Assembly: GCA_024195585.1 (NCBI GenBank)
Contig: SWBL01000368.1
Location: forward strand, 1-48,841
DNA length: 48,841 nt
Source: Aureobasidium sp. EXF-3400
Taxonomy: Eukaryota; Ascomycota; Dothideomycetes; Dothideales; Saccotheciaceae
Direction: 5' to 3'
Shown: positions 34,801 to 45,600 of the stretch, in pieces
Layout of the letters: every line of letters starts with the position of its first letter
How positions within the stretch are numbered: the stretch's first letter is position 1
Notes under the pieces: model-generated
Told to the model about the DNA's origin: nothing
Seen by the model: only the letters and a program-made list of their open reading frames with translations
The model's database searches: none
Position numbers and translations under genes: made by a program

Positions 34801-35617
34801 ACGCAGACAGAAGGCTGCTCTGAAAAAGCCCGAGAAGAAGGTTAAGTCCAAGATGAGCAAGAAAGCCAAGGGAAAACTCAAGGAGTCAAGTAGCTCCGAG
34901 AAGAAAAGGAAGGCGGCCACGATGACCATCCCTGAATTGAAGAAAATGGCAATCAGGAAGACGGCATGGCGAAAGATTTACCTCCGCATGTTGAAGAAAG
35001 ATTTCAAGCCTTCTTCCAAGATCGAACGCACCATGGAGATCTTAGATGGCATCATGACAGCACCCGAAGGTGAGAAGATCATCATCTTCTCCCAGTGGAC
35101 GTCTCTTCTCGATCTGCTCGAAGTCCCTGTGTCTGAGAAGGGCTGGGGCTATCGCCGTTACGATGGAAGCATGAACGCCAAACTCCGTGCCGATGCTGTG
35201 GACGACTTCAAGAACAAGCCAAATGTTCGCATGATGCTCGTCTCGCTCAAGGCCGGCAATGCAGGTCTGAACCTCAACTGCGCCTCTCAGGTCGTCATCA
35301 TGGATCCCTTCTGGAACCCATACATCGAGGAACAGGCCATCGACCGCGCTCACCGTCTTGGGCAAACAAGACCCGTCATGGTGCACCGCGTCTTGATCAA
35401 GGAGACTGTCGAAGACCGCATCATCGCCTTACAAGAAAAGAAACGCGCTCTCATCTCCGAAGCCCTCGACGAAAAGGCATCACAGAGTCTGGGCAGATTG
35501 AGTGTACAGGAACTGGCGTATCTGTTTGGTATTAATAGGAATGTCAACGACCCGCTACCCGCCGCTACCCCCAGGGCTAGAATCCGTCAGGGCGGTATTG
35601 GTGGTTTGGGTGCTTGA
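31835..35617 (+). CDS. Uls1/Ris1-like SNF2 translocase with RING finger (probable SUMO-targeted ubiquitin ligase)
   Basis: One exon, 1260 aa. The N-terminal 460 residues are disordered, Gln/Ser/Pro-rich, and hold a SUMO-interaction-like motif VIDLTGDDE (269-277). The SNF2 ATPase begins near 490: LADDMGLGKTVQ (Walker A, Lys526), DEAQ box (647-650) in IIDEAQCIKN, and TGTPMMN. A C3HC4 RING finger (Cys857 to Cys906: ECPVCYDAVE, CGHDTCPDC, CPECRG) is inserted between the ATPase lobes, as in Rad5, Rad16 and Uls1. A very acidic stretch (about 950-990) and a Lys-rich stretch follow, then the second lobe with MLVSLKAGNAGLNL and QAIDRAHRLGQTRPV. In yeast Uls1 uses SUMO binding, ubiquitin ligase and translocase activity to remove SUMO-conjugated proteins from DNA. 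Lack of a HIRAN domain argues against Rad5. Confidence 0.88.
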   Translation: MSTLHPNADMEEVEDELIFQQTLLDTLDPTESNERRQEVELAIMDLERRMAHSNDAAPASSHSESYPSYNAPGAYPQSGASDMDQEFPTFDATTAVPTPSRNTQLKRSRDEVSPLATFDRNKRPAPTPMGPPSQRPLSQDRRMAYLERQRQIETAARQRRESVAADADFASRLSQQPSSSSVAGPSRTNSNSQSDMSPSRMAPVFRPPGYRSDPPSQSQAPAPYPTADISSVKPEVYSSPGFGYAFRPVKPEPTQRATPSATRFGGPTVIDLTGDDESEPQQTQVQRLRSDPAEEMRRRHLWEQNNAVSAQHKHEIMIRQQQEIAFRQRQESTRQAEIALQNSANASREMIEQANRQRLQQWQQQVAAVQAFNAQNPLQRRPVPNHVPYAQPSLSFMPSSQQPVPRAAYEDLTQLGGLINGRGRHARFDSPDDELQYLRSTTVQREPPSWDMFDVDSVDTKEELRKLMENIQSDDASKIANEEDVPVEGLTIKLKPYQFAGLEWLQKMENGSNKGGILADDMGLGKTVQAISLMVTNRSEDPVNKTTLIIAPVALLRQWEQEIMTKVKPGRHRLHTFIHHASAKKKSHKDLRDFDVVLTTFGTIAAELKKIEKYELRKKTDPAAQPRDDEKCMFIGPDCRWYRVIIDEAQCIKNKTTKTARAAFYLQARSRFCMTGTPMMNSVEELYSLIHFLRIKPYNNWNKFRTDFNQPLRGTNEAGRQMAMHKLQALLKAILLRRNKKTEINGRPILNLPERRVEETNPEFSEDERNIYVALETSSAVKFNKYLKAGTVSNSYMQILVLLLRLRQACCHPNLIKDLGIVAATAEISQETMDEICRSLEPSVITRIKEANGVFECPVCYDAVENPAIFTPCGHDTCPDCFSRIADPSNALAEGDEGRTAKCPECRGPINTKKVIDYECFKRIHMPNEAALDEAVDIKNDADDADMAAVDTDDDSEDEEEDDDDETDSLDGFIVEDGAEEEDGEEAAERRQKAALKKPEKKVKSKMSKKAKGKLKESSSSEKKRKAATMTIPELKKMAIRKTAWRKIYLRMLKKDFKPSSKIERTMEILDGIMTAPEGEKIIIFSQWTSLLDLLEVPVSEKGWGYRRYDGSMNAKLRADAVDDFKNKPNVRMMLVSLKAGNAGLNLNCASQVVIMDPFWNPYIEEQAIDRAHRLGQTRPVMVHRVLIKETVEDRIIALQEKKRALISEALDEKASQSLGRLSVQELAYLFGINRNVNDPLPAATPRARIRQGGIGGLGA

Positions 35618-36266
35618 AGGAACGAAGTACATCTGTTTATGGGAGTTTACAAAGAGTGATGGATGGGGTTGATGGGATGTCAATGGAATGTCAATGGGGT
35701 CATGAAAAGGAGATATGGGATTAATTGCTGATGAATGGCGTACGGGATTCTGTTGTTCTTTCTCACCGACACGATTAAACGATGGGCTATGGCGCTTTTC
35801 TTGTCTTTTCTTTCTGTCCACTGTTACGGACTTCTTTCTTACGGTACATGGCTACTTATACATCGATGCTCAAAGCAGAACATACAAACTTTTTAATCCT
35901 TCACTTCTGGTTTAGTGTTGACGAGCCATCAACCACGCGACAATTTCGATTTTGATTCGCTGAATCTAGTTGCATGCTGCAGCGGTCTTTTGAGGGTGAG
36001 TTCGTTCTCGAGGCGTGCTTGAAAATCGACAGTATGATTCATACCAATGGATGTGTCGATGTTGACTTGTGATTTCTCGATGGTTCTTCTTATGTTCGGT
36101 TCGTGGGTACCGCTAGGTCTTGGGATCGTTCGACTTCTTGCTTGTTGCATGAACATAACCGACTGCTTAGCGTGGATAGTGAGGTAGTTGTCTGCTCCGT
36201 TGGCCGTACAAGAATTCCTACAGTGACTTTCGATATCGCCAAGCTCATGATCCCGACCGCTCTGTC
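35618..36266. other. Intergenic region with one copy of a dispersed duplication
   Basis: Holds the Uls1-like 3' UTR and, at 36159-36250, a segment similar to 36901-36990. A 75-codon minus-strand frame (35929-36156) has no domain or membrane segment and is not called. Confidence 0.5.
36159..36250 (+). repeat. Dispersed duplication, copy A
   Basis: CCGACTGCTTAGCGTGGATA at its left end matches CCGACTGATTAGCGTAGAGC at 36901; the 32-bp blocks share 26 bases. About 45 bp further, GATATCGCCAAG is shared with 36976, at nearly the same offset (743-744 bp). The copies therefore derive from one duplicated block, now diverged. Confidence 0.55.
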
Positions 36267-36709
36267 CTATGTGTGCTGAATCTCATGTTTGCAAAAGATC
36301 ATAGCCACCGCCAAAGATATCATCTCAAGGGCCAAGCCCTTTCCTGAACCAAACAACAACACGCTTGTCAGACATGCCACCGCAATTGCGATGGCCATGA
36401 TGAGAAAATTGCCGACGGAGGTGTACAAAGGTGCACCCTTTCCCGTATCTAGACTTCGATAATACCGCCATCAATCCACGCCTGCATGCCAATCAAGTAA
36501 AGGACATCGAGAAAGTTGGCCCAGGCAAGCTTGTTGTCAGTCTTGCTGTTGTCCGAACTCGGGAAGACGATGTATAAAAGGTTGTGTAGGAGCATGAGCC
36601 AGGGGAGGAGTTTCATAGAGGTTCCGATGATCCAGCTGGGCCAGGATTTGTTTTTTGTGGTCTTCTCCATATTGGGCGAAAGTTCGTTCTTTGTAGTTTT
36701 GGTGGCCAT
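36267..36709 (-). pseudogene. Small multi-span membrane protein gene with apparent frameshift
   Basis: The open frame from 36709 gives 86 aa with two hydrophobic segments (MKLLPWLMLLHNLLYIVFP and ANFLDVLYLIGMQAWI) and stops at 36449. Starting at 36457 in the frame one base away, a further 60 or so codons run open to TAG at 36267. This part also encodes two hydrophobic segments (GNFLIMAIAIAVACLTSVLLF and a helix ending AMIFCKHEIQ) joined by a short loop. One missing base near 36455 would join the two into a protein of about 147 residues with four spans. No intron with good signals restores the frame. Either the gene is broken, the base call is wrong, or the match of frames is accidental. Family not recognised. 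Confidence 0.45.
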
Positions 36710-37223
36710 TGTCTGGTTAAGTGATTCGGTGGGATGGGATGTAGCAGGTATGGGGGGGTTTCTCCGACAATTGCTTTCTAGGAGACACAGGGCTTCTTAT
36801 GCACGTCACATGTCAAAGACACACTTTCCTCGTTTCTGTTTCGGTCCGTACTTACCGTCATGTCTTGGTATCATCTGATTGCTGCCTTGGTGAAAAAGGG
36901 CCGACTGATTAGCGTAGAGCGTGGGGTAGTTTTCCGAGTTGATATAAGAAGATCGACATTGACCTATAACGCACTGATATCGCCAAGACCATGCGTCAAC
37001 CTCCTCTCTCGCACGAACGCCGAATATTCCGTGTTTGTAGTGGATCAGAATGATACACGACGATGCGGAAATATAATTAATCCATCTTCACATGAGTACC
37101 CGATAATTCCCCTTGCAGAGGAACTCTTGCCGAATCTCTCTGGTTCTTCGCAATTCTTTGCTGATCTTGCGATAGCGTGCTATTCTGGGCTTGAAGTTGT
37201 ATAAATACTTAGCATGACCGTGA
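36710..37223. other. Intergenic region with copy B of the duplication
   Basis: Upstream of the small membrane-protein gene and downstream of the oxidoreductase stop. Includes the second copy of the diverged duplication (36901-36990). No other feature seen. Confidence 0.5.
36901..36990 (+). repeat. Dispersed duplication, copy B
   Basis: Matches 36159-36250 over a 32-bp block (26 identical) and again at GATATCGCCAAG. It lies about 190 bp upstream of the small membrane-protein start, so it may carry part of that promoter. Confidence 0.55.
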
Positions 37224-38870
37224 TCACAACTGATCAGCGAGATCGAGAACGTCGAGACGATCATAACGTTTGCTGTCGAGAAGCAATTCCTTAGGGAACC
37301 ACTCATCTAACGCCCCTCCAGGAAACCCGGGCGATGCAGGAATGTTCTCGTGTTCCGATCCCATGATCATGATACCAAGTGCGGTGCCACAGAGCCAGGC
37401 AAAGACCATGCCTTCTCCGTTGTAGCCCGCAGCAATCCACTCTGATGAATGTCTTGAGCCTGTGCCGGAACCTCTGGCACTGATGCGCGAGTCCAACTTT
37501 CCGACGAAGGGAAGAGAATCTCCCGTCAGTGATATGATGCCAGACCAGTGTTGTTGTAGATACCTCGACTGTTTCTGGGTCGCCTTTTCTTCCAGCTCGG
37601 GCGGGAAGACAATGGGCATGATGCCAGCTAGATGTGCAGATGTGATTGCATCGGTACGACTGTCATCCCAGATACCAACCTGATCGATGCCGTTGTCTTT
37701 AGAGCGGAAAACTCCTCCACCGAGCATGATGTCGCCAGTACCACCAGAAGATGGCCTCTGGGTCATGTAATCAAAATCATCAGGACCATAGATCAATCCC
37801 CAAGAGCGATCTCCGTTGCAACCTGCATAGCTGTGGTTGCCAGGGTTCTGTGCAGACATGTGGGCCCTAACACCTGTTGCTTTCTTGTTGAGCTTCGGCA
37901 GTAAGTGTCCCATCCAGGCATTGGTTGCATGAACAAGGTGCTCGCATCTTATGACGCCTCTGTCTGTGTGAACGTTGTAAGCGTCTTCGGTGCCACTCTT
38001 GTCGACCGAGATTACTGTCGTATGGGTTTCGATAGTGAGTTGGTCAGGAAACTCGTTCAAGAGCTCATCCCAGACTGAAGTCACAAGCCTATACGGCCAC
38101 AAAGCTCCTGCTTGATACGAATATGCACCAACGACTTGGTTGCTGACTGCGAATTTCTGTCTGGCGTTAGCCTTCATGATGGGCAGTCACGATAACCTTG
38201 ACTGGGGAATTACCTCTTGAGCCTCAGCTGCTTGATAGATTCTGCCCTGATGTTCAGGGAGAAGTGTTTTCAGCTTGGCCGCTGTCTGGCAGACGTCGTC
38301 AAAGGTCTTTTGGTCGAAGAAAAGATCGACAGTCTCAACCACGCGGCATTCAGCTTGTGCAAAGTCTTCGCTCTGACAAAGGTCGGTAAGACATTCCAGA
38401 TGATTCAGTTGAAATCTGGTAAGTGCGACGGCTCGTTCGACTCCAAACTTTGTTTCCAGCCTCTGGAAAGTCTCGTGGGGTGAAGCCTTGATATGGCCGC
38501 CGTTGCGCCCAGTGGCACCGCTGCATATGTCCCTGGCCTCGAGGACAGTGATTGTGATGTCTTGGTCCTTGCGCTTGCTTTCTTGGAGCAAGCTGCGTGC
38601 TACAGCGGCGCCAGTGATGCCGCTACCGATAATGACCACATCTGCTTTGTCGGGAAGCCTTTTCGATCGAATGTCTACAAGCTCAGGGAACGGCGGGTCT
38701 TCCAGCCAGTATGAACGAGTAGGGTTACCATGCGGCAAAGATGCGCCTTGCTTGATCCGCGCGACAAGAGCTTCGTACTTGCGATTGAGGTCGAGTAGCG
38801 TTTTGACAGCGGTACGCAACGTCTTCCAAGACCGCTTGATCGAATCGAAGAACCCCATGATCATATCCAA
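37224..38870 (-). CDS. DAO-family FAD-dependent oxidoreductase
   Basis: Exons 38870-38214 and 38156-37224 give 529 aa. After about 70 N-terminal residues including TRSYWLEDPP, the FAD-binding Rossmann motif VVIIGSGITGAAVA appears, followed by EARDICSGATGRNGGHI, the hallmark of DAO-type (glycine/D-amino-acid oxidase-like) enzymes of fungi; LVHATNAW and the C-terminal flavin-contact GYNGEGMVFAW are also present. These enzymes oxidise amines or amino acids and make H2O2; the substrate is not predictable. No signal peptide and no C-terminal peroxisomal tripeptide of the usual SKL type (ends ADQL). The start ATG could equally be 4 codons on (MGFFDS). A TATATA run lies just upstream (38897-38903). 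Confidence 0.87.
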
Positions 38871-39832
38871 TTTTACATGGCACGGCGTTGAGATACATAT
38901 ATAACAGGCATGAACAAGTTAGGGAGTCGGATCCGACGGCTTTTGAGGTGGAGAAGAGCGAGGGATTTTGGCCAGCCAGCCGTCGTTCCCGCCAAACCGA
39001 ACGGCGAACGCGTATTATTTGAACCTTATTGGTTGTCAGCACTACACTTTATCCCCGCTCGGCTAGGATAGACCTTATCCCCATATATTAGTACTTCCCC
39101 TTCAAGAGAACTATACTCGATACTTCAAGACCTGCGAGGTCAAATAAGAGTGCTAAAGGTATAAACTGCAAGCTCTTTTCTGTGTTGTTTAAACCTTGGA
39201 TGTCCAGGTAGATTGAGGCGTAGAAGATGACACTTGCAAAGCAGCCAGTAGAAAGAATTGCAGAGATCTGAAGCGCTTAGACTGCGCTCCAGTAAACCAT
39301 TAACTGGTGCAACGTGACGTTCCGCTCGGCTTGATACCCAGGATCTGGAAACGGCAAAGTATATTGTTGAGACCGAGAGCGAGGTCATGAAAAGTGGTGA
39401 CCGCTAAGTCATGTTTCTGCTTGCGAGATTGAGACTGTATGCCAGAGAAGAAAATGTTTACCAAGGTGGAAGATGCTCTGACGATGCCCTTTTGGTAGGA
39501 AGAGAGAAATGGGGAGTGAAGTTATCATGGTCGAAGCCGACAATCTAGCCTGGACACTGGAGACGGTAGGTCGCGCTTGATTTGATACCATCTAGCATCT
39601 CGACTGATGCGGAATGATGCGAATCATTTGCAACCTTTTCCAGGAGCTTTGTTCTCTTGATGAGTGGCGACTACCAGGAAGCGAAGCAGAGTTGTGTGTA
39701 ATGTAGCTCGATTGTGACAGCGTTGAATCTTTTGTACACCCAAAGTGTCATCCTATTCCCTCAAAGACCAGTATAGCAGACCGCACTAACAACCACATGT
39801 ATACAAACAAGATAGAGCACTTTTCCAGCTAG
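38871..39832. other. Intergenic region, ~960 bp
   Basis: Promoter of the oxidoreductase on the left and 3' region of the following minus-strand gene on the right. No open frame with domain content, no tRNA and no clear repeat. Confidence 0.5.
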
Positions 39833-40600
39833 TCATAGCATCTGGTCCTCACCGATATCTTCGTAAGCACGCAGAAGGACATTTAAGTATGTCTTGCAGT
39901 ACTCATCCAATAGCTCCCTAGTGCTTTCGAAAATATGCGGTGGCTCCACTGTTCCCAAACGACTGACCCATGTCCACTTCCAGGTGTCTGTGTCGTCTTT
40001 GAGCCAACACAGCCAAGTGCCACCAGCAATGGGAGCGTCCACTTGACCCATGGTCAAAATCACCGTCGCCTCGTATTCAAGAAGGTCCACTCCAGTAGCC
40101 ATTCTCATGTGATCCGAACGGTCGGCATCGAGCCCGAGCGAGATGAGGGGCACGGCCAGTCCGCCAAATGCCTGAGGTATGTCGGAGCAGGTCAAGGGAA
40201 GTCCTGGTCCTTCGAGCAAGTCTGTCAAAGCACAGAGTTGCTTAAAATCTTCAGGGAGAGTCAAAGGTCCTGGCTCCAAATGTTGCGCGGCACGGTTCTG
40301 GAGCCATGATTCGACCTTGGTAAAGGCTTGAAGTCGTTCTTCCTCAGACCTGGGGGCCTTTGTTCCGTCGTTGATCAACGAGTAGAAGTCCTGACCACTA
40401 GTGATTGACGAAGGCATAGCACCAGCCAAGCTATCCGGCCACTCTTCGTACCAGACATCCTCAAGTTCTTCTCGATCCATGCTGTCAGGTGAGACTTCGA
40501 CTCGCTCAAATAATTTAACAAGACAATTTCGTTTGAGTTGTAGAACACGAGATCGGTGGAGCTCGAAGGATGCAAGTAAATCAGCATCCACGAAAGTCAT
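39833..40600 (-). CDS. Conserved hypothetical protein, possibly SMI1/KNR4 (SUKH)-like
   Basis: A single-exon frame of 255 aa with no membrane segment or signal peptide. It opens with a Leu- and charge-rich helix (DADLLASFELHRSRVLQLKRN). The stretch GPLTLPEDFKQLCALTDLLEGPGLP resembles the entry to SMI1/KNR4 fold proteins, where LP-x-D/S-aromatic-x2-L is typical, and it is followed by alternating strands and Trp-rich WLCWLKDDTDTWKWTW. The remaining family features are not clear, so I give only a tentative link. Codon use and lack of stops over 768 bp, together with the absence of a better frame, support a real gene. It lies 279 bp downstream of the RTA1-like gene on the same strand. Confidence 0.6.
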   Translation of the reverse strand: MTFVDADLLASFELHRSRVLQLKRNCLVKLFERVEVSPDSMDREELEDVWYEEWPDSLAGAMPSSITSGQDFYSLINDGTKAPRSEEERLQAFTKVESWLQNRAAQHLEPGPLTLPEDFKQLCALTDLLEGPGLPLTCSDIPQAFGGLAVPLISLGLDADRSDHMRMATGVDLLEYEATVILTMGQVDAPIAGGTWLCWLKDDTDTWKWTWVSRLGTVEPPHIFESTRELLDEYCKTYLNVLLRAYEDIGEDQML

Positions 40601-40879
40601 TTCGTTTAGAGGATGTTGGCGCCAGTTGCGGATTAGAGGGAACGATGTTGGAAGGATAAGGTCGGGACCTTATAGCGGCTGTCGGCAATGCTGTCGGGCC
40701 CACGCGTGAGAAGCGGTCCCCGAACCCTTGGACCCCTCGGCGCAAATGTGGGGCGCTCCATGCCGAAGCCGCACCATAACTCTGACCTCCACCGACGACA
40801 TGCCATTCAACATACCTCTCGAAGCATCTTAGGATGAACGGTGCAAACAGACTCATCGACGCGTCGCAAGCCGACCAGC

Positions 40880-41810
40880 TTAATCTGTTTCGTGGTATCC
40901 TAGAGTCTCCATCGAGGTGGCACTGGTTTCGATAATCTCTTTCACTGCCCACAACCTCACGACGACTCCTCCTTTAACTCGAGCTCCAATCATGCTGGGA
41001 TGCATAGTATTGGAAAGAATCATGACGATGAACATCAAGCTAGCATCGAAGACGTAGATGAATGCTTCGTGCGACATGATGTGGCCAGACTTGCCTTGTA
41101 TGTATTCGACCACGCGATAAATGCAGCGTACCATGATCAGAGTACTGCCGAATATGAGCACAATCAGAGCAGAACGCCACGGAGCTTTGCGAGAGCCATT
41201 GAAGGCACGCATGGCGAAGACAAGAGCGGTGGTGATGAACAGGCCAAAGAAGATGATTTGGATGAAGAGACCGACAAGAACGATCTTCTGTCCCCGCGAG
41301 GCAGCGCTGGCGCTGGTTTGGGTGAGCATGACACCACCTATTGTTGTCTGGTCAGTACATGTTCGCTGTCGCTCACAGCAGCAGAGACTCTCTCATACCT
41401 ACAGCTTGCACGAAGAATGCAAGAATATCGCCCAGGACAAAAATCTTGGTCAACCAGGATCTTCTGATGATAAGTTTATGCTCGCTTCCCGATACCAGTG
41501 CAATACGTCCGAGCATCATATACATCGAAGCTGCAAACAAGACCGGCGCAAGGAGGATAAACAAAGTTTGGATGACGAATGGTCCGAAAGACCATTCGTA
41601 GCGGGTCTCTGTTGCGTTGATGGCGCGGCCCAGGTATCCGATGATCTCAAAAATGCCTCCAGTGATAAAAGGGATCCAGAACCAGGATCGAGTGCGAGAT
41701 ATCTGGTAGATGTGGAGGATGACCGTTAAGAAAAAGAGAACGATGAACACCACGGCCGCCGCCAGAGATGGTTTGTAAGCGTAATATGTTGCAGAGCCAG
41801 AACCTGACAT
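40880..41810 (-). CDS. RTA1-family lipid-translocating exporter-like membrane protein
   Basis: Exons 41810-41399 and 41337-40880 give 289 aa with seven hydrophobic segments, as usual for the fungal-specific RTA1/RTM1/RSB1 family. Characteristic runs: YYAYKPSLAAAVVF, FITGGIFEIIGYLGR, FVIQTLFILLAPVLFAASMYM, the TKIFVLGDILAFFVQAVGG stretch across the junction, and FRVVE-like RCIYRVVEYIQG. Yeast Rsb1 lowers sphingoid-base toxicity and Rta1 confers aminocholestane resistance; these proteins are thought to be lipid translocators or sensors in the plasma membrane. I chose the ATG before SGSGSATYY; an ATG 23 codons upstream adds a hydrophobic stretch. An 11-bp word shared with the neighbouring ABC transporter promoter lies about 330 bp upstream. 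Confidence 0.9.
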
Positions 41811-42653
41811 GATGGAAATGGATGAGTAAGGGAGAACGTAGGCCAGAAGCAGATACAAGTAGGTGTCGTGCTGGAACAATCGGCTCCATGAGAGACCACA
41901 AGATCATATATACTCATGAACTAGCCGTGAAACACGGAGAAAAAACACTACAAGCACGGAACGGAACTTCGACAAACAACTCAGTTGTACGTCCGGAAGA
42001 CACATTGCAGAGTCGCCGTGCCGTTGAGCTGATATTTCCTGCTTTGCATCTCATTTAATTTGTGTCTTGTCGCGAGAGGCGAATAGAATCTAGAGTCGAA
42101 CGTCGTTGCAGGCATCGGAGGAATTGCTCATGATACCTCCGACCCACTTTTCTCTTGCCGTCAGACAGGCTTGTCACGACGTGTCTTCCGGACGGATGGT
42201 CAAGCAGGGACGAGGACTCCTTCTGTTAGACGCTAGGAGTACCCTCTCCACCTAATTTCTTGAAGGTGATAATCTATGTCACCTTGACATTCTACTATTT
42301 GACCGGCCATCATTGACACTCACATGGCTAGGTACTGCATCATCGCCATTGATAGGCTGCATTCGGATCTTGACACACTGTAATGGTCACAGACAAAGAT
42401 CTACTGGTAGACATCCACTTCGGTTCTGGCTGGGGACACACCATAGTCACTCATGTGTTTGCCATGTTCTTCGACTACCGCTTGTTCTGTCACGTAACCT
42501 GGAGAATTCGAGATTGGGAGGTCAAATATTTGGTCTGATCCGATTTCTGAATTCTCTTTCACTAGTCTAGATAGAAGGCATGACATTATGATTAGGTACA
42601 GACAAAAGAACAAAGAAAACCCTAGATAAACAAACAAGTATTAACAAGGTCGA
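41811..42653. other. RTA1 promoter region
   Basis: 843 bp between the RTA1-like start and the ABC transporter stop, both on the minus strand. Contains one copy of the CCGRCCCACTT word (42139) and two TCCGGA palindromes (41993, 42187), the second followed by CGGA. CGG-containing half sites of this kind are the usual targets of Zn2Cys6 regulators. No gene seen. Confidence 0.6.
42139..42149 (+). promoter_or_regulatory. CCGRCCCACTT motif, copy in RTA1 promoter
   Basis: CCGACCCACTT followed by TTCTC, 330 bp upstream of the RTA1-like start. Identical over 11 bp to the inverted copy at 47528-47538. Confidence 0.55.
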
Positions 42654-45600
42654 TCACTTCTTATTTCCAGACATCTTCCGGGCTCTGAAGAACCAGTACA
42701 GGGCGATTGTGGCGGCAACGTTAAACACAATGTATACCCAGAGATAACCAAAGTTGCCCCAGCGGTCTGACCATTCGATGCCGTCAGCACTTAGATATTG
42801 GTCTGCGCTCGAAAGCGCGCAATAACTACAGTTTCTTGTGGCAGATGGGTTCAGAAGCCTGCCAGGTGCCATCTGTAGATAAGGCTCGAGGTACGTGCCA
42901 CACGAAAGACCAGATGGAGGATCAAAGACACTGAGCTCGGTCGCCGCGCAGGTCACAGGACGACCCCAGAGCATTGCGGCGGCCATTGACTTGACCCAAT
43001 AGGTAAAGAAAGAGACTCTGTACATGAATATCCAGAAGCCGGGCAAGCCAGTAGGTGATTGAATAACACCGCAGAAGATCAGACTCATCGCGAAAAGCAG
43101 AACCACGAAAGCAGCCGCGGTTTCGGCGTTTGGCAGGGCTGCAATGAGCATATGAGCGAAAGTCGACGCATAGATGAACAGGGCAATGCAGAGTAGCATG
43201 ACAAGGACCTGACGCTCCGAGGACGGTATCCCGACCACCGGAAAGAAGAAGCAGCCGTACATGAGAAGGCCGCTGATAATCTGATATGGAAGCTCGACGA
43301 CCATTTGGGCCAGGATGAAAGCTTTCCAGCTGTAAGCTTTGCTGGGTCTCTCTCGAACCTCGTAAAGGTCTCTTTGAGTGACAAAGTAAGGCTGAATCTG
43401 TTGAACAACAGTACTGAATATCGAAGCCACCATGAACAGACTGTAGAGGACGTTTTGCATCCCTTGCTGCGTCACATTTGCGTCGTAGAAAGAAAAGCCA
43501 ATGAACAAGCCAGCAGCAATGCAGAGCATGAACTTCGCATAGATGTAAGAAGGTGTTCGCCAATACTGCTGAAAGACGCGAGTAGTCACCGAGGACAGCT
43601 GGCTGAAAAAAGGCATTGCAAATTCTGAAAGGGAGTCCTCTTCTTGAAGGACTTCGGTAGCGTTGGGCTTTTCGTCGTTGTAGATGATGTGAAGCTCGTT
43701 CTTGACGGCGGCAAATTCAGGACTATTCTTCCAGTGTTCGTGCCAATCGACGTTGGGATCGGTCACCATGTCGAGCATGTATTCAGCTGGATTCTCGTCG
43801 TCTTCGCACTTGCGAGCACCATTTTTCTCGAAATAATCCAGTAGGGTCCTCGAATTTCGGCCGACTTCACCGAAGTAAACCATTTGACCTCCCTTCTTCA
43901 AAAACAATAATCGATCAAATTGTTGGAAGAGTACTGCACTGGGTTGATGGATTGTGCATAGTACAGCTTGGCCATGATCTGCGAGCTTTCGTAGAAATGC
44001 ACAGATAGCCCAAGAACTCTGCGAATCAAGACCGCTTGTCGGCTCGTCCAAGAAGAGGACTTTGGTTTTGCATGTTAGCACCAGTTGTATGTTCACCAAG
44101 AAAGAGCTGGTTACTCACGTAGCTTTGGGCGGGCGGCTAACTCGACTCCTATAGTCAGTAGCTTGCGTTGTTCCACGTTGAGACCTTGTCCCGGCACGCC
44201 AACGATGGCTTCGGCAAAATCTTGCATGCCAAGCATCTGTATTACATTCTCGACGTATTCGTACTTTTCCTTCTTACTGACGGACTTCGGTTGACGAAGT
44301 ACCGCGGAGAAGCGTAGCGACTCGCGAACAGTCGAGGTTTCAAGATGGAGGTCCTGTTGTTGTACTGTAGGCTGGTTAGAGAAGACTTCTCGAACGACAC
44401 TGATACAACGCACCATATCCCGTTTTGCGCTGAAAACTGCGATCGAGTGGATTTCCGTTAACAAACATATCGCCCGTGATGACACCCATGGTGGTACGCT
44501 GAGCGAGAGCCTAGGACTTGACGTCAGTCATGTTCTTGGTGAAAATTGTGCACATCAACTCACATCTAGCAAGGTTGTCTTTCCTGCACCAGAGCTGCCC
44601 ATGAGGGCTGTAAGTGTACCGGGTTTTACCCAACCCGACACGTGGTCGAGAAGTCGGCGAGGTTCTCCTTTGATCTCGATATCGTAAACGACATTGTGCC
44701 AGGTGTAAATGTCTCTCTGAGCAGGCAACATGTCCAGATCGCCGGTACCCACCTCAGTGGCAACGTCAACGGTCTTCTCGCCAGCTTCCTCATCTTTGGG
44801 TTTGGTTTGATTTGCAAGCAGGTAGTCCGGAGCGCGACCTCGGCGAAAGACCAAAGATTCCGCAGTAGATGTTGTGGATGAGTTGAGCTCGACGGCAAAA
44901 AAGTACATAATACAGAAAGCAATCAAGAAAGCAAAGAGAATACCGAGATTGCGCCACATATGGGAGTAGCTGTATTCATAAGCGTCGGCAATATATAAGT
45001 CGCCATTGACATAGTCTTGCCCTGCGACGGCTCCGGTCGAACTACAGATCCAGGAATCGCCACGAGGCGGTGAGTAGGCTGGGGTGATGGCAGAACATGT
45101 AAAATTCTTGCCATGAAATTGGTTCGCGATGAGCATCTCGAACGCGTACTGAACAGGATTGATGTATCTGATCCAGCTGAACCAAGGGTGCATATACGGT
45201 ATGGGGAGAGAGTATCCGGTGTAATTTGTGATGGCAAGTATGAGGACACCAGCTAAAGCCATGGCTTGTGAGATGGTTTTCGTAAGGGCTGCCATTATGC
45301 GAAAAACGGCAGCCATGATGAAAGTGATCATGTAGGTGACGAGTAGGAATATGAAGAACTTTCCGGCCTCGGCGCGCAAGCCGGCCATAAAGTAGATGAC
45401 AATGTCAAATGCGAGCGTTGTACAGAACTTGAGTGGGATATCCATCAAAAAGCCAGCCATGGCCTCGGTCCAGGGATGGTAAAAGGCATAAGATTTGTGC
45501 TTCTCAACCACAGGGCGCTGAGAGTAGAGACTGGCGATTTCCGCGATGGCTGCAAGAGCATTGAGTACAATTGCGAAGAAAAGAACTGCTCCCGCAGACC

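Noticed and set aside
35929..36156. 75-codon minus-strand frame
   Set aside because: Polar, low information, no homologous feature recognised, and overlaps the Uls1-like downstream region.
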